This document shows, one piece after another, positions 26,469 to 35,122 of a DNA stretch of 64,000 nucleotides. The stretch is from NCBI RefSeq assembly GCF_050409585.1, contig NZ_JBNUPE010000001.1, positions 134,941-198,940 of the forward strand, read 5' to 3'. Each line of letters starts with the position of its first letter. Position 1 is the first letter of the stretch. Made by a program: the position numbers and the translations under genes. This stretch comes from Facklamia sp050409585 (GTDB lineage: Bacteria > Bacillota > Bacilli > Lactobacillales > Aerococcaceae). The notes beneath the pieces were generated by a model that worked only from the letters and a program-made list of their open reading frames with translations, ran no database searches and was not told the origin of the DNA.

Positions 26469-27845
26469 ATGTATATTTTAGACACAATTGCAGCTATCTC
26501 AACCGCAATTGGCGAGGGAGCTATTGGAATAGTACGTATGAGTGGTCCGGATGCTTTGCCAATAATAAAAAAAATATTTAAAGGCAAAGACTTGAGTCAG
26601 GTTGAAAGTCATACCATCCATTATGGTCATATAGTAGATAAGGATCAAAAAGTCTTAGATGAAGTAATGGTCACTATCTTAAAAGGACCAAAAACCTATA
26701 CACGTGAAGACATAGTAGAAATCAATTGTCATGGTGGTATCGTAGCTATGCAGCGAATCCTGGAAAGTTGTTTATTAGAAGGTGCGCGCATGGCTGAACC
26801 AGGTGAATTTACAAAGCGCGCCTTTCTAAATGGTCGCATTGATTTGTCACAAGCAGAAGCTTTGATGGATTTAATTCAAGCTAAAACAGGTAAAGCTATG
26901 GACGCTTCTCTAAACCAATTAAAAGGAACCCTATCTCAGCAAATTAGACAATTGCGCCAAGAAATGCTTGAAAGTTTAGCTCAAATTGAAGTAACGATTG
27001 ATTATCCGGAATATGATGATGTTGAAGAGATGTCTAGTCAAACTCTTATAGAAACAGCACAATATGTAAAAAATAAAATAAACCAAATTTTGAAAAAAGC
27101 TCAAAATAGCCGTCTTTTCCGTGAAGGAATACGAACAGCTATTATAGGTAAACCAAATGTTGGTAAGTCGAGTTTACTAAATTACTTAACTGGATTTGAC
27201 AAAGCAATCGTGACTGATATCGCTGGAACAACTCGAGATACTATTGAAGAATACATCAATGTCAAAGGAGTCCCCCTACATTTAATCGATACAGCAGGCA
27301 TTCGCCAAACTGATGAATTGGTAGAGCAAATTGGTGTGGCTAAAAGTCGTAAAATTATGGAAGAATCTGATTTAGTTATTTTGATTTTAAATCAATCTGA
27401 AGCTTTGACAGAAATTGACAAAGAACTTTTATCTTTGACAAAGGATCAAAAGCGAATTATTTTATTAAATAAAACCGATTTGCCGAGTCAAATTGATTTT
27501 ACAAAGTTGACAAATGTAGTAAATAAAGAGGAAATCATCCCAATTTCAATCTTAAAAGATCAAGGATTAAATCTACTAGAAGAAAGAATTGAAAATTTGT
27601 TTTATACGGGAAATTTAGAGTCGAATGATATTAATTATTTACTTAATTCACGTCATACTAATTTACTAAAGCAAGCAATTCAAGCGCTTGACGAAGTTGT
27701 GAATGCTTGTCAAGCAGACGTACCTGTTGATTTGGTACAAATAGATTTTACTAGAGCCTGGGATCTTTTGGGCGAAATAACAGGTGATAGCGTACAAGAT
27801 GAATTATTAGATAAGTTATTTAGTCAATTCTGTTTAGGAAAGTAG
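26469..27845 (+). CDS. mnmE: tRNA modification GTPase MnmE
   Basis: A 458-residue GTPase that with MnmG installs carboxymethylaminomethyl groups on U34 of certain tRNAs. The N-terminal folate-binding domain (MYILDTIAAISTAIGEGAIG) is followed by a helical domain. The G domain (about 220-375) has GKPNVGKSSLLN, the IAGTTRDT G2 segment, DTAGIRQT and NKTD. The conserved C-terminal CLGK, with its catalytic Cys, is intact. AAAGGGGG precedes the ATG. Confidence 0.97.
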   Translation: MYILDTIAAISTAIGEGAIGIVRMSGPDALPIIKKIFKGKDLSQVESHTIHYGHIVDKDQKVLDEVMVTILKGPKTYTREDIVEINCHGGIVAMQRILESCLLEGARMAEPGEFTKRAFLNGRIDLSQAEALMDLIQAKTGKAMDASLNQLKGTLSQQIRQLRQEMLESLAQIEVTIDYPEYDDVEEMSSQTLIETAQYVKNKINQILKKAQNSRLFREGIRTAIIGKPNVGKSSLLNYLTGFDKAIVTDIAGTTRDTIEEYINVKGVPLHLIDTAGIRQTDELVEQIGVAKSRKIMEESDLVILILNQSEALTEIDKELLSLTKDQKRIILLNKTDLPSQIDFTKLTNVVNKEEIIPISILKDQGLNLLEERIENLFYTGNLESNDINYLLNSRHTNLLKQAIQALDEVVNACQADVPVDLVQIDFTRAWDLLGEITGDSVQDELLDKLFSQFCLGK

Positions 27846-27855
27846 GAAAGCTATA

Positions 27856-28347
27856 ATGCAACAATTATCTACAATTTGTTATCTGGATAATGGAAAGCAG
27901 TTATTATTGCTCCACCGTAATAAAAGAGAAAATGATATCCATGGAGGAAAATGGGTTAGCGTCGGTGGAAAATTTGAAGCAGGAGAAAGTCCTCAAGAGT
28001 GTGCAATTCGTGAAATTTATGAAGAAACGGGTCTAAGGGCCAAAAGCTTAATCCCCTTAGGTTTCATAACTTTTCCAGATTTTACCCATGATGATAGAGA
28101 TTGGTATTCTTTTGTCTATAGAGTGACAGATTTTGAAGGAGACCTATTAAAGGACTGTGACGAAGGGACTTTAGAGTGGGTGGATTATGACGATGTCTTG
28201 GACAAACCAATTTGGGAAGGGGATTATCTCTTTTTACAATGGGTCTTAGAAAACAAACCTTATTTTTGGGCTAAATTTGCTTATGATAAAAAGGGTGACT
28301 TAATCGACCATCAGGTTGAATTTATGAAAAACAGAGGTGAAATATAA
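27856..28347 (+). CDS. Nudix hydrolase (MutT-like)
   Basis: A 163-residue Nudix protein. The box is intact from GGKFEAGESPQECAIREIYE into ETGL (about 35-58), with all the metal-binding glutamates. Length and pattern fit 8-oxo-dGTP diphosphatase relatives, but the substrate cannot be told from the sequence. It starts 10 nt after mnmE and its TAA shares a base with the mnmG ATG (TAATG), so translation is probably coupled. A Nudix gene in the middle of mnmE-mnmG is unusual. Confidence 0.88.
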   Translation: MQQLSTICYLDNGKQLLLLHRNKRENDIHGGKWVSVGGKFEAGESPQECAIREIYEETGLRAKSLIPLGFITFPDFTHDDRDWYSFVYRVTDFEGDLLKDCDEGTLEWVDYDDVLDKPIWEGDYLFLQWVLENKPYFWAKFAYDKKGDLIDHQVEFMKNRGEI

Positions 28348-30254
28348 TGCAAACATATGAAGCTGGTCAATATGATGTAATTGTTGTAGGAGCCGGGCAT
28401 GCAGGTTCGGAAGCAGCTTTAGCTTCAGCTCGACTAGGTGCTCAAACACTTTTAATTACGATGAATCTAGAAATGGTAGCCTTTATGCCATGTAATCCAT
28501 CAATTGGTGGACCTGCTAAGGGGGTCGTTGTACGTGAAATTGATGCACTGGGTGGAGAAATGGGACGTAATATAGATAGGACTTATATCCAAATGCGTCT
28601 TTTAAACACCGGTAAAGGACCAGCAGTTCAAGCACTCAGAGCTCAAGCAGATAAGCAACATTACTCCAATACAATGAAGCAAGTCTTAGAAGAAACAGAT
28701 AATTTAGACCTCAAACAAGGACTTGTTGAAAGACTTTTAATTGAAGAAAATCAATGTCGCGGTATTATTACCAATTCGGGGGCTATTTATCGTGCTAAAT
28801 CTGTAGTTCTAACGGCAGGTACTTCTTCACGAGGAAAAATTATTATTGGAGATTTAGCCTATTCTTCCGGTCCTAATAACACCCTACCTTCTGTTAAACT
28901 GTCTGAACATTTAATGGAATTAGGGATTGAATTAACTCGTTTTAAAACTGGAACACCTCCACGAGTGCATTATGACTCAGTCCATTTTGACAAAACAGAA
29001 GAACAGCCTGGCGATATTAAAGCGAATCATTTTTCTTATTTGACAGATGATAAAGATTATTTGCAAGATCAAATATCTTGTTGGTTGACACATACCAATG
29101 GTCAAACGCATAATATAATTAGAAATAATTTGCATAAAGCACCTATGTTTTCGGGAATAGTTGAAGGAGTAGGGGCTAGGTATTGCCCATCAATAGAAGA
29201 CAAAATAGTTCGTTTTAGTGACAAACCACGCCATCAAGTGTTTATCGAACCTGAAGGTCGTAATACTAAAGAAATGTATGTCCAAGGCTTGTCAACTTCT
29301 TTACCAGAAGATGTCCAACTAGAGATGCTCCATTCAGTAGAAGGTTTAGAAGAAGCAAAATTGATGCGAGCAGGGTATGCTATTGAATATGATGTAGTGG
29401 TACCCCATCAATTAACGCTATCCTTAGAAGTGCGAGATTTACCTGGCTTATTCACTGCCGGTCAAATGAATGGAACGAGTGGTTATGAAGAAGCAGCAGG
29501 ACAAGGAATTGTTGCAGGAATCAATGCTTGCCATAAGGCTTTTGACAAAGACCCTTTTATTATAACGCGTTCAGAAGGCTACATTGGTGTTATGATTGAT
29601 GACCTTGTAACAAAAGGAACGACTGAACCTTATCGTTTGCTAACTTCTCGGGCTGAATACCGTTTATTACTACGTCATGATAATGCAGATTTCCGTTTGA
29701 CAGAAAAAGCCTATAAAATTGGATTGGTGGATGAAGCACGTTATCAGCATTTTAAAACGAAAGAAGCTGCTGTAAAAGCAGAACTTGATCGCTTAGCGTC
29801 TATTCGTATTAAGCCAAGTACAGAGGGTTTAGCAGAGTATTTTGAAAGAATCAATTCAACGCCACTTAAAGATGGAATTTTAGCTAGTGAACTTTTAAAA
29901 AGACCGGAAATTAAATATTTTGAATTGATTAAAGCTTTACCTATTTTAACGACTGAAGTTACTCGACAAGTAGGAGAACAAGTTGAAATTCAAATCAAAT
30001 ATGCAGGCTACATTAATAAAGCTAACCATAAGGTCGATCGTGTTAAAGCTATGGAAGAAAAAATAATTCCTGAAAACCTAGATTACGATGCAGTGGATAG
30101 CTTAGCAACTGAAGCAAGAGAAAGATTAAAATTAATTCGACCTTCTAACATTGGACAGGCTAGTCGAATTTCAGGTGTCAATCCGGCTGATATTGCCATT
30201 CTTTCAATCTATATTCAACAGGGTAAAATTGCAAAAATTGAATCTCATCAATAA
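28347..30254 (+). CDS. mnmG: tRNA uridine-5-carboxymethylaminomethyl(34) synthesis enzyme MnmG
   Basis: A 635-residue FAD enzyme, partner of MnmE. The N-terminal Rossmann motif VVGAGHAGSEAALASARLG and the family sequences MPCNPSIGGPAKG and MNGTSGYEEAAGQG are present. A helical C-terminal domain ends LSIYIQQGKIAKIES. It uses NADH and methylene-tetrahydrofolate. Last gene of the mnmE-Nudix-mnmG unit. Confidence 0.97.
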   Translation: MQTYEAGQYDVIVVGAGHAGSEAALASARLGAQTLLITMNLEMVAFMPCNPSIGGPAKGVVVREIDALGGEMGRNIDRTYIQMRLLNTGKGPAVQALRAQADKQHYSNTMKQVLEETDNLDLKQGLVERLLIEENQCRGIITNSGAIYRAKSVVLTAGTSSRGKIIIGDLAYSSGPNNTLPSVKLSEHLMELGIELTRFKTGTPPRVHYDSVHFDKTEEQPGDIKANHFSYLTDDKDYLQDQISCWLTHTNGQTHNIIRNNLHKAPMFSGIVEGVGARYCPSIEDKIVRFSDKPRHQVFIEPEGRNTKEMYVQGLSTSLPEDVQLEMLHSVEGLEEAKLMRAGYAIEYDVVVPHQLTLSLEVRDLPGLFTAGQMNGTSGYEEAAGQGIVAGINACHKAFDKDPFIITRSEGYIGVMIDDLVTKGTTEPYRLLTSRAEYRLLLRHDNADFRLTEKAYKIGLVDEARYQHFKTKEAAVKAELDRLASIRIKPSTEGLAEYFERINSTPLKDGILASELLKRPEIKYFELIKALPILTTEVTRQVGEQVEIQIKYAGYINKANHKVDRVKAMEEKIIPENLDYDAVDSLATEARERLKLIRPSNIGQASRISGVNPADIAILSIYIQQGKIAKIESHQ

Positions 30255-30278
30255 TCAGCTAAAAATCACCAAAAAGAT

Positions 30279-30325
30279 AAAGATCTTCTTCTCAATTAGC
30301 AAGCTAATTAAGAAGGGATCTTTTT
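30279..30325 (+). terminator. terminator after mnmG
   Basis: A long imperfect stem from AAAGATC (30279-30285) through AATTAGC / GCTAATT in the middle to GATCTTTTT (30317-30325). Confidence 0.85.
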
Positions 30326-30433
30326 AAAATGAAAAAAGCAGATACTATAAATTTAAGTAATTTAATTATCTTTCGAAATTTATTGAAGGATAGATGTTGC
30401 TATTGAGTAGTTATTTTAGTAAAGTAAAGTTGC

Positions 30434-30452
30434 TGTGAAACATTGTTTCACA
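30434..30452. promoter_or_regulatory. palindrome of inverted-order parS half-sites upstream of rsmG-parAB
   Basis: TGTGAAACA (30434-30442), one T, TGTTTCACA (30444-30452): perfect 9-bp arms. The halves match those of the two parS sites but in reversed (everted) order. It lies 23 nt before the rsmG start, where an operator or weak ParB site could sit. Confidence 0.45.
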
Positions 30453-30475
30453 ATTACCAAAATGAGAGGGATTAT

Positions 30476-31201
30476 ATGGAAGAAAATCAGTTTAAAAAGA
30501 AATTGCAAGATCAAGGATTATCAATTAGTCCCGATCAACTACTACAGTTTTCCACTTATTATCAGTGGTTAATTGAATGGAATCAAAAAGTTAATCTGAC
30601 AGCTATTACTGATAAAGAAGGAGTTTATCTTAAACACTTCTATGATTCTTTAATGCCGCTGTGGCATTTACCTTTAGCGAACTATTATTTGAAGATGTGT
30701 GATGTAGGAGCGGGAGCAGGTTTTCCAAGCTTACCAATCAAAATCATTCATCCTGAAATTGAACTGACGATTATCGATTCTTTAAATAAACGTATTCAGT
30801 TTTTAAAAGATTTAAGTTCCAATTTAAAACTTGAACAAATAGAGTTTCTCCATGGCAGGGCTGAAGATGTGGGCCAAGATTCAAATTATCGTGGACAATT
30901 TGATTTAGTGACTGCTCGGGCAGTAGCTCCTTTAAATGTTTTAGCTGAGTACTGTCTTCCTTTACTAAAAAAAGGTGGAAAATTTATAGTTTTAAAAGGC
31001 AGCCATGAACAAACAAATACGGAATTAAAAGAAGCTAAAAAGGCGATTAAAATATTAGGAGCAAAGTTAGAACAAGTGGTGCAAACTTATCTGCCTGAAG
31101 ATGAAGGTGAGAGAACACTATTATTAATAGAAAAAACATTAGATACTCCCAATAAATACCCACGTAAAGCAGGTAAGCCAAGCAAACAGCCTATAAAATA
31201 A
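30476..31201 (+). CDS. rsmG: 16S rRNA (guanine527-N7)-methyltransferase RsmG
   Basis: A 241-residue SAM-dependent methyltransferase (GidB). Family segments FSTYYQWLIEWNQKVNLTAI, the SAM loop CDVGAGAGFPSLPIKI, and LVTARAVAPLNVL are present. I use the ATG at 30476, 5 nt after GAGAGGG; an in-frame ATG at 30443 overlaps the palindrome. Adjacent to parA-parB as in many Firmicutes, but no noc gene lies between. Confidence 0.96.
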   Translation: MEENQFKKKLQDQGLSISPDQLLQFSTYYQWLIEWNQKVNLTAITDKEGVYLKHFYDSLMPLWHLPLANYYLKMCDVGAGAGFPSLPIKIIHPEIELTIIDSLNKRIQFLKDLSSNLKLEQIEFLHGRAEDVGQDSNYRGQFDLVTARAVAPLNVLAEYCLPLLKKGGKFIVLKGSHEQTNTELKEAKKAIKILGAKLEQVVQTYLPEDEGERTLLLIEKTLDTPNKYPRKAGKPSKQPIK

Positions 31202-31214
31202 AAGGAGGAAGCAT

Positions 31215-31979
31215 ATGGGAAAAATGATTGCAATCGGCAACCAAAAAGGCGGAGTTGGTAAAACAACCACAACTGTTAATTTGGGTGCAGCATTAGCCTT
31301 TATGGGGAAAAAGGTACTGGTTATTGACTCCGATTCTCAAGGAAATGCTACTTCCGGTTTAGGAATTGAAAGAGGCGATGTGACTTATAGCTTATATGAA
31401 GTGCTGGTCGATCGAGTACCTATTCAGGATAGTATCTTAACCACTTCTAGAGAAAATCTAGATATTATCCCATCAACTATTTCTTTAGCAGCTGCTGAAA
31501 TTGAATTAGTAAATTTTAAAGACCGCGAATTTCGCTTAAAAGAAGCTGTAGAATCAATAAAGCAAGATTATGATTATCTTTTAGTAGATTGTCCACCGTC
31601 CTTAGGGCAATTATCTATTAATGCCTTTACAGCATCTGATACAATTTTGATTCCGGTTCAAGCAGAATATTATGCCTTAGAAGGTTTAAGTCAATTATTA
31701 AATACAATCCGCTTAGTTCAAAAGTCATTAAATCCTCAATTCAGAATTGAAGGTGTATTAATAACTATGCTAGATGCGCGCACGAACTTGGGCTATGAAG
31801 TAGTTGATGAAGTACGTAAATACTTCCAAGAGAAAGTATATGATACGGTAATTTCACGAAACATTCGTTTGTCAGAGGCTCCATCTTATGGTTTGTCAGT
31901 AATTGATTATGACCCAAAATCTAGAGGAGCCATCATGTATAAAGAATTGGCAGAGGAAGTGATCAATAATGGCCAATAA
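31215..31979 (+). CDS. parA: chromosome partitioning ATPase ParA/Soj
   Basis: A 254-residue ParA ATPase beginning MGKMIAIGNQKGGVGKTTTT, with the deviant Walker A. LLVDCPPSLG is Walker B-like, and the C-terminus has ISRNIRLSEAPSYG. It cooperates with ParB in origin segregation and, in Bacillus, regulates DnaA. AAAGGAGG lies before the ATG and the stop overlaps parB by 11 nt. Confidence 0.97.
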   Translation: MGKMIAIGNQKGGVGKTTTTVNLGAALAFMGKKVLVIDSDSQGNATSGLGIERGDVTYSLYEVLVDRVPIQDSILTTSRENLDIIPSTISLAAAEIELVNFKDREFRLKEAVESIKQDYDYLLVDCPPSLGQLSINAFTASDTILIPVQAEYYALEGLSQLLNTIRLVQKSLNPQFRIEGVLITMLDARTNLGYEVVDEVRKYFQEKVYDTVISRNIRLSEAPSYGLSVIDYDPKSRGAIMYKELAEEVINNGQ

Positions 31980-32847
31980 ACCAAAAAAAGGTGGACTAGG
32001 TCGTGGAATGGAAGCTCTCTTTAGTTCAGCTTATGAAGAAGTACCTAACGATCACGAAATGGTCACCGAAATTAAATTAGAAGATATTCGTCCAAATCCC
32101 TACCAACCTAGAAAACACTTTGATCTCAATGCTTTGAATGAGTTAGCGGAATCGATTCGTCAAACGGGTGTTTTCCAACCTATTATTATTAGAAAATCCT
32201 CTATTAAAGGATATGAAATTATTGCAGGAGAGCGTAGGGTACGTGCTTCTAAATTGGCAGGCAAAACAACCATTCCAGCAATTGTTAGAGAACTTGATGA
32301 AGAAGCAATGATTGAGATTGCTGTAATAGAGAACTTGCAAAGAGAAGATTTGAGTCCTTTAGAAGAAGCAGAAGCATATGATATGCTAATGGAACGTTTA
32401 AAATTAACGCAAGCAGAAGTTGCTGAACGTATTGGGAAAAGTCGCCCTTATATAGCCAATTATATTCGTTTACTTCAATTGCCAGATCCAATTAAACAGT
32501 TAGTAAATGAAGAAAAACTATCCATGGGCCAAGCACGCACCATTTTAGGGTTAAAAGATAAGAGTCAGATGGAGAATTTAGCTAAAAAAGTTGTTAAAGA
32601 ACAGCTTACAGTGCGTCAGTTAGAAGAAGTAGTACAAAAATATAATCAATCATTACCAAAAATGACGAAAAAGGGACGAACCGAAAATAAATCACCACTT
32701 TGGTTAGCAATTGAAAATCAAATGGAAGAAAAGTTTGGGACACCCGCTAAAATTGTTTCAAAAGGAAACAAGGGAAAAATTGAATTAGAATTCGTCAACG
32801 ATTCAGATTTGACAAGAATTCTAGACTTACTTAACATTCAAGTTTAA
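31969..32847 (+). CDS. parB: chromosome partitioning protein ParB/Spo0J
   Basis: A 292-residue ParB clamp. The N-terminal GLGRGMEALF interacts with ParA. The CTP-binding core has NPYQPRKHFD and GERRVRASK, and the helix-turn-helix TQAEVAERIGKSRPYIANYI reads parS. A C-terminal dimerisation domain follows. It lacks the features of Noc, so I read it as Spo0J. Two perfect parS sites are in this window at 11951 and 12779. Confidence 0.96.
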   Translation: MANKPKKGGLGRGMEALFSSAYEEVPNDHEMVTEIKLEDIRPNPYQPRKHFDLNALNELAESIRQTGVFQPIIIRKSSIKGYEIIAGERRVRASKLAGKTTIPAIVRELDEEAMIEIAVIENLQREDLSPLEEAEAYDMLMERLKLTQAEVAERIGKSRPYIANYIRLLQLPDPIKQLVNEEKLSMGQARTILGLKDKSQMENLAKKVVKEQLTVRQLEEVVQKYNQSLPKMTKKGRTENKSPLWLAIENQMEEKFGTPAKIVSKGNKGKIELEFVNDSDLTRILDLLNIQV

Positions 32848-32871
32848 ATAGTGACAAATAGGAGGGTCAAA

Positions 32872-33078
32872 ATGGATCCAAAAGCTTACGATAAGTTCGA
32901 TATAGTAGAAATGAAAAAGCCACATGCTTGTCAAACTAATCGCTGGCAAATTATACGAATGGGTATGGATATTCGTATACGTTGTGAAAATTGTCAGCAT
33001 ATTGTTACCATGACACGCCGTGACTTTGAAAAGAAGATGAAAAAAATTCTTAAAAAACATCAAGAAGTAAACCTTTAG
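32872..33078 (+). CDS. DUF951 family protein
   Basis: A 68-residue basic protein beginning MDPKAYDKFDIVEMKKPHAC. It has a WQIIRMGMDIRIRCENCQHIV segment with a CxxC, matching the DUF951 family usually encoded between parB and ychF. I use the ATG at 32872 behind AGGAGGG. In relatives its role is unknown; a nucleic-acid-binding zinc ribbon is possible with Cys20 and the later pair. Confidence 0.88.
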   Translation: MDPKAYDKFDIVEMKKPHACQTNRWQIIRMGMDIRIRCENCQHIVTMTRRDFEKKMKKILKKHQEVNL

Positions 33079-33093
33079 AAAGAGAGTGAAATT

Positions 33094-34194
33094 ATGGCAT
33101 TAACAGCAGGAATTGTGGGACTACCAAATGTGGGCAAATCAACTTTATTTAATGCAATTACTAAAGCTGGAGTGGAAGCGGCAAATTATCCTTTCGCTAC
33201 TATTGATCCTAACGTAGGGGTTGTGGAAGTCCCTGATGAACGTTTGACAGAGATTACTCGCCTTGTCAAACCAAAAAAAACCATCCCGACTACAATAGAA
33301 TTCACCGATATCGCAGGGATAGTAAAAGGAGCGAGTAAAGGGGAAGGGCTGGGTAATAAATTCTTAGCCAATATCCGCCAAGTAGATGCCATTTGTCACG
33401 TTGTGCGTTGTTTTGAAGACTCTAATATTACTCACGTTTCAGGTAAAGTTGATCCGATTGAAGATATTGAAACCATTAACTTAGAGCTGATTTTGGCAGA
33501 TTTAGAAACCATTGAAAAACGAATTACTAAAGTTGAAAAGTTAGCACGTACTAAAGACAAAGAGGCTGTTGCTGAGCATGAAGTACTTTTAAAATTAAAA
33601 GAGGCTTTGGAACACAACCAATTAGCTAATAGTGTGGAGTTTTACGATGAACAATTACCTTACGTCAATAACTTGTTCTTGTTAACACGTAAGAAAATGC
33701 TTTATGTTGCCAATATAGGTGAAGAAGAAGTTAGCAATCCAGAAGGAAACCCGTTCTTAGCAAAAGTTCGTGAATTAGCTGACCAGCAAGGCGCAGAAGT
33801 TGTTCCCGTTTCCGCTCGTTTAGAAGAAGAGATTGCAGAACTAGATGATGAAGAAAAGACCAGTTTCTTAGAAGATTACGGTTTAAAAACTTCAGGTCTT
33901 GACCGCTTAATTCAATCAGTTTATAAATTGCTTGGTTTGGGAACTTATTTTACAGCCGGTGAAAAAGAAGTTCGAGCTTGGACTTTTAAAGTAGGAATGA
34001 AGGCACCACAAGCAGCCGGTGTGATTCACTCAGATTTTGAACGCGGATTTATTCGTGCAGAGACCATGGCTTATGATGATTTAGTGAAGTATGGCTCTGA
34101 GCAAGCAGTAAAAGAAAAAGGCCTCTATCGCTCAGAAGGTAAGGAGTATATAGTTAAAGATGGAGACATTATGCTCTTTCGCTTTAATGTATAG
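33094..34194 (+). CDS. ychF: redox-regulated ATPase YchF/OLA1
   Basis: A 366-residue Obg-family NTPase. G1 GLPNVGKSTLFN and the DIAGIVKGASKGEGLGNKFL region are standard. The G4 position reads NIGEEE instead of NKxD, which explains the ATP preference of this family. A TGS domain closes the protein (VRAWTFKVGMKAPQAAGVIH). It binds ribosomes in other bacteria. Confidence 0.97.
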   Translation: MALTAGIVGLPNVGKSTLFNAITKAGVEAANYPFATIDPNVGVVEVPDERLTEITRLVKPKKTIPTTIEFTDIAGIVKGASKGEGLGNKFLANIRQVDAICHVVRCFEDSNITHVSGKVDPIEDIETINLELILADLETIEKRITKVEKLARTKDKEAVAEHEVLLKLKEALEHNQLANSVEFYDEQLPYVNNLFLLTRKKMLYVANIGEEEVSNPEGNPFLAKVRELADQQGAEVVPVSARLEEEIAELDDEEKTSFLEDYGLKTSGLDRLIQSVYKLLGLGTYFTAGEKEVRAWTFKVGMKAPQAAGVIHSDFERGFIRAETMAYDDLVKYGSEQAVKEKGLYRSEGKEYIVKDGDIMLFRFNV

Positions 34195-34205
34195 GAGGAA
34201 ATTCA

Positions 34206-34970
34206 ATGAAAGATCAGCAAGAAGAAAAAGTTGTAGAAGAAGTCTCAAATAGCCAACCACTTGAAAATCAAGTGGTTGTTGAAAGTCAAGAAAGCTCGAT
34301 ATTAACTGGGGTACCACAAGAAAAGGTGGACCAGTTAACCAAACGCAATCTAAAATTTATGCTAGACATTGATCGCTACTTAAAAGAAGAACAAATATCA
34401 CAAGCAAATTGTCAAGTAGTTTATTTGGAAATGGTAGATACACTTTTAGAAGGGCAAAAAGATGGTCATACTGCTAAACATATTTATGGAACGCCTAGTG
34501 AAACTAGTCAGATTATTATTAGTAAAGCAGTAAAAGAGCATGAAGAAAAAGAGAAGTCACCGGATTGGCAAATTGCTGTCGATGGTGGGTTAATGTTAGG
34601 AGCTATTTTCACCCTAATAACGGGTGTATTTGGTTTAAGTGGGAGTTCAAATGTTCAAGAAAATTTCTATATGGGTATCCTAACAGTTATCCTCAATTAT
34701 GCTATCGGTGGTTATGCGATGATGCGAACAGCAAAAGTCTTACCAGACTTGGATGCTCCTAAAGGGCAAAAGGGTTATGGGCGCTATTTCATGGCATCTA
34801 CAATTGCAATGATGGCTTGGATTGGTTTAATTATGTTAAGTCAAGCCTTTATACCGCCGGTAATTAACCCAATTTTACCGCCTATGGGCTATATCATACT
34901 GGGTGTAATTACTTTGGTCTTACGTTATTACTTAAAGAGAAAGTGGAAAATAGTTGGTGGACTCTTTTAA
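34206..34970 (+). CDS. DUF1129 membrane protein
   Basis: A 254-residue protein: a soluble acidic/Gln-rich N-terminus (1-125) and about four membrane helices from 126 to 250. It contains LTKRNLKFMLDIDRYL and a basic C-terminus YLKRKWKIVGGLF, features of DUF1129/YhiE-like proteins often found after ychF. It starts 12 nt after ychF behind AGGAGG. Function unknown. Confidence 0.8.
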   Translation: MKDQQEEKVVEEVSNSQPLENQVVVESQESSILTGVPQEKVDQLTKRNLKFMLDIDRYLKEEQISQANCQVVYLEMVDTLLEGQKDGHTAKHIYGTPSETSQIIISKAVKEHEEKEKSPDWQIAVDGGLMLGAIFTLITGVFGLSGSSNVQENFYMGILTVILNYAIGGYAMMRTAKVLPDLDAPKGQKGYGRYFMASTIAMMAWIGLIMLSQAFIPPVINPILPPMGYIILGVITLVLRYYLKRKWKIVGGLF

Positions 34971-35122
34971 GGGCATGCTGTTTGATAAAAAGACGAACAT
35001 TAAATACTTCTCATAATCTAACATCTGCAAAAAACTTGTTTCATTCCCACTAACATGTTAAATTAGTTGGAAATTATCGTCGAATCGCTTGTAGAGAATC
35101 AAAAACATATAGGAGGAAAATA

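Noticed and set aside
31851..31866. parS-like TTTCACGAAACA in parA
   Set aside because: The centre lacks bases needed for TTTCACGTGAAA, so the halves are out of register.
32143..32491. Minus-strand open frames opposite parB
   Set aside because: They are antisense to ParB motifs, have no start signal and unnatural composition.
34971..35122. Purine riboswitch upstream of guaB
   Set aside because: I could find none of the conserved aptamer core or paired stems in this 152-nt gap.
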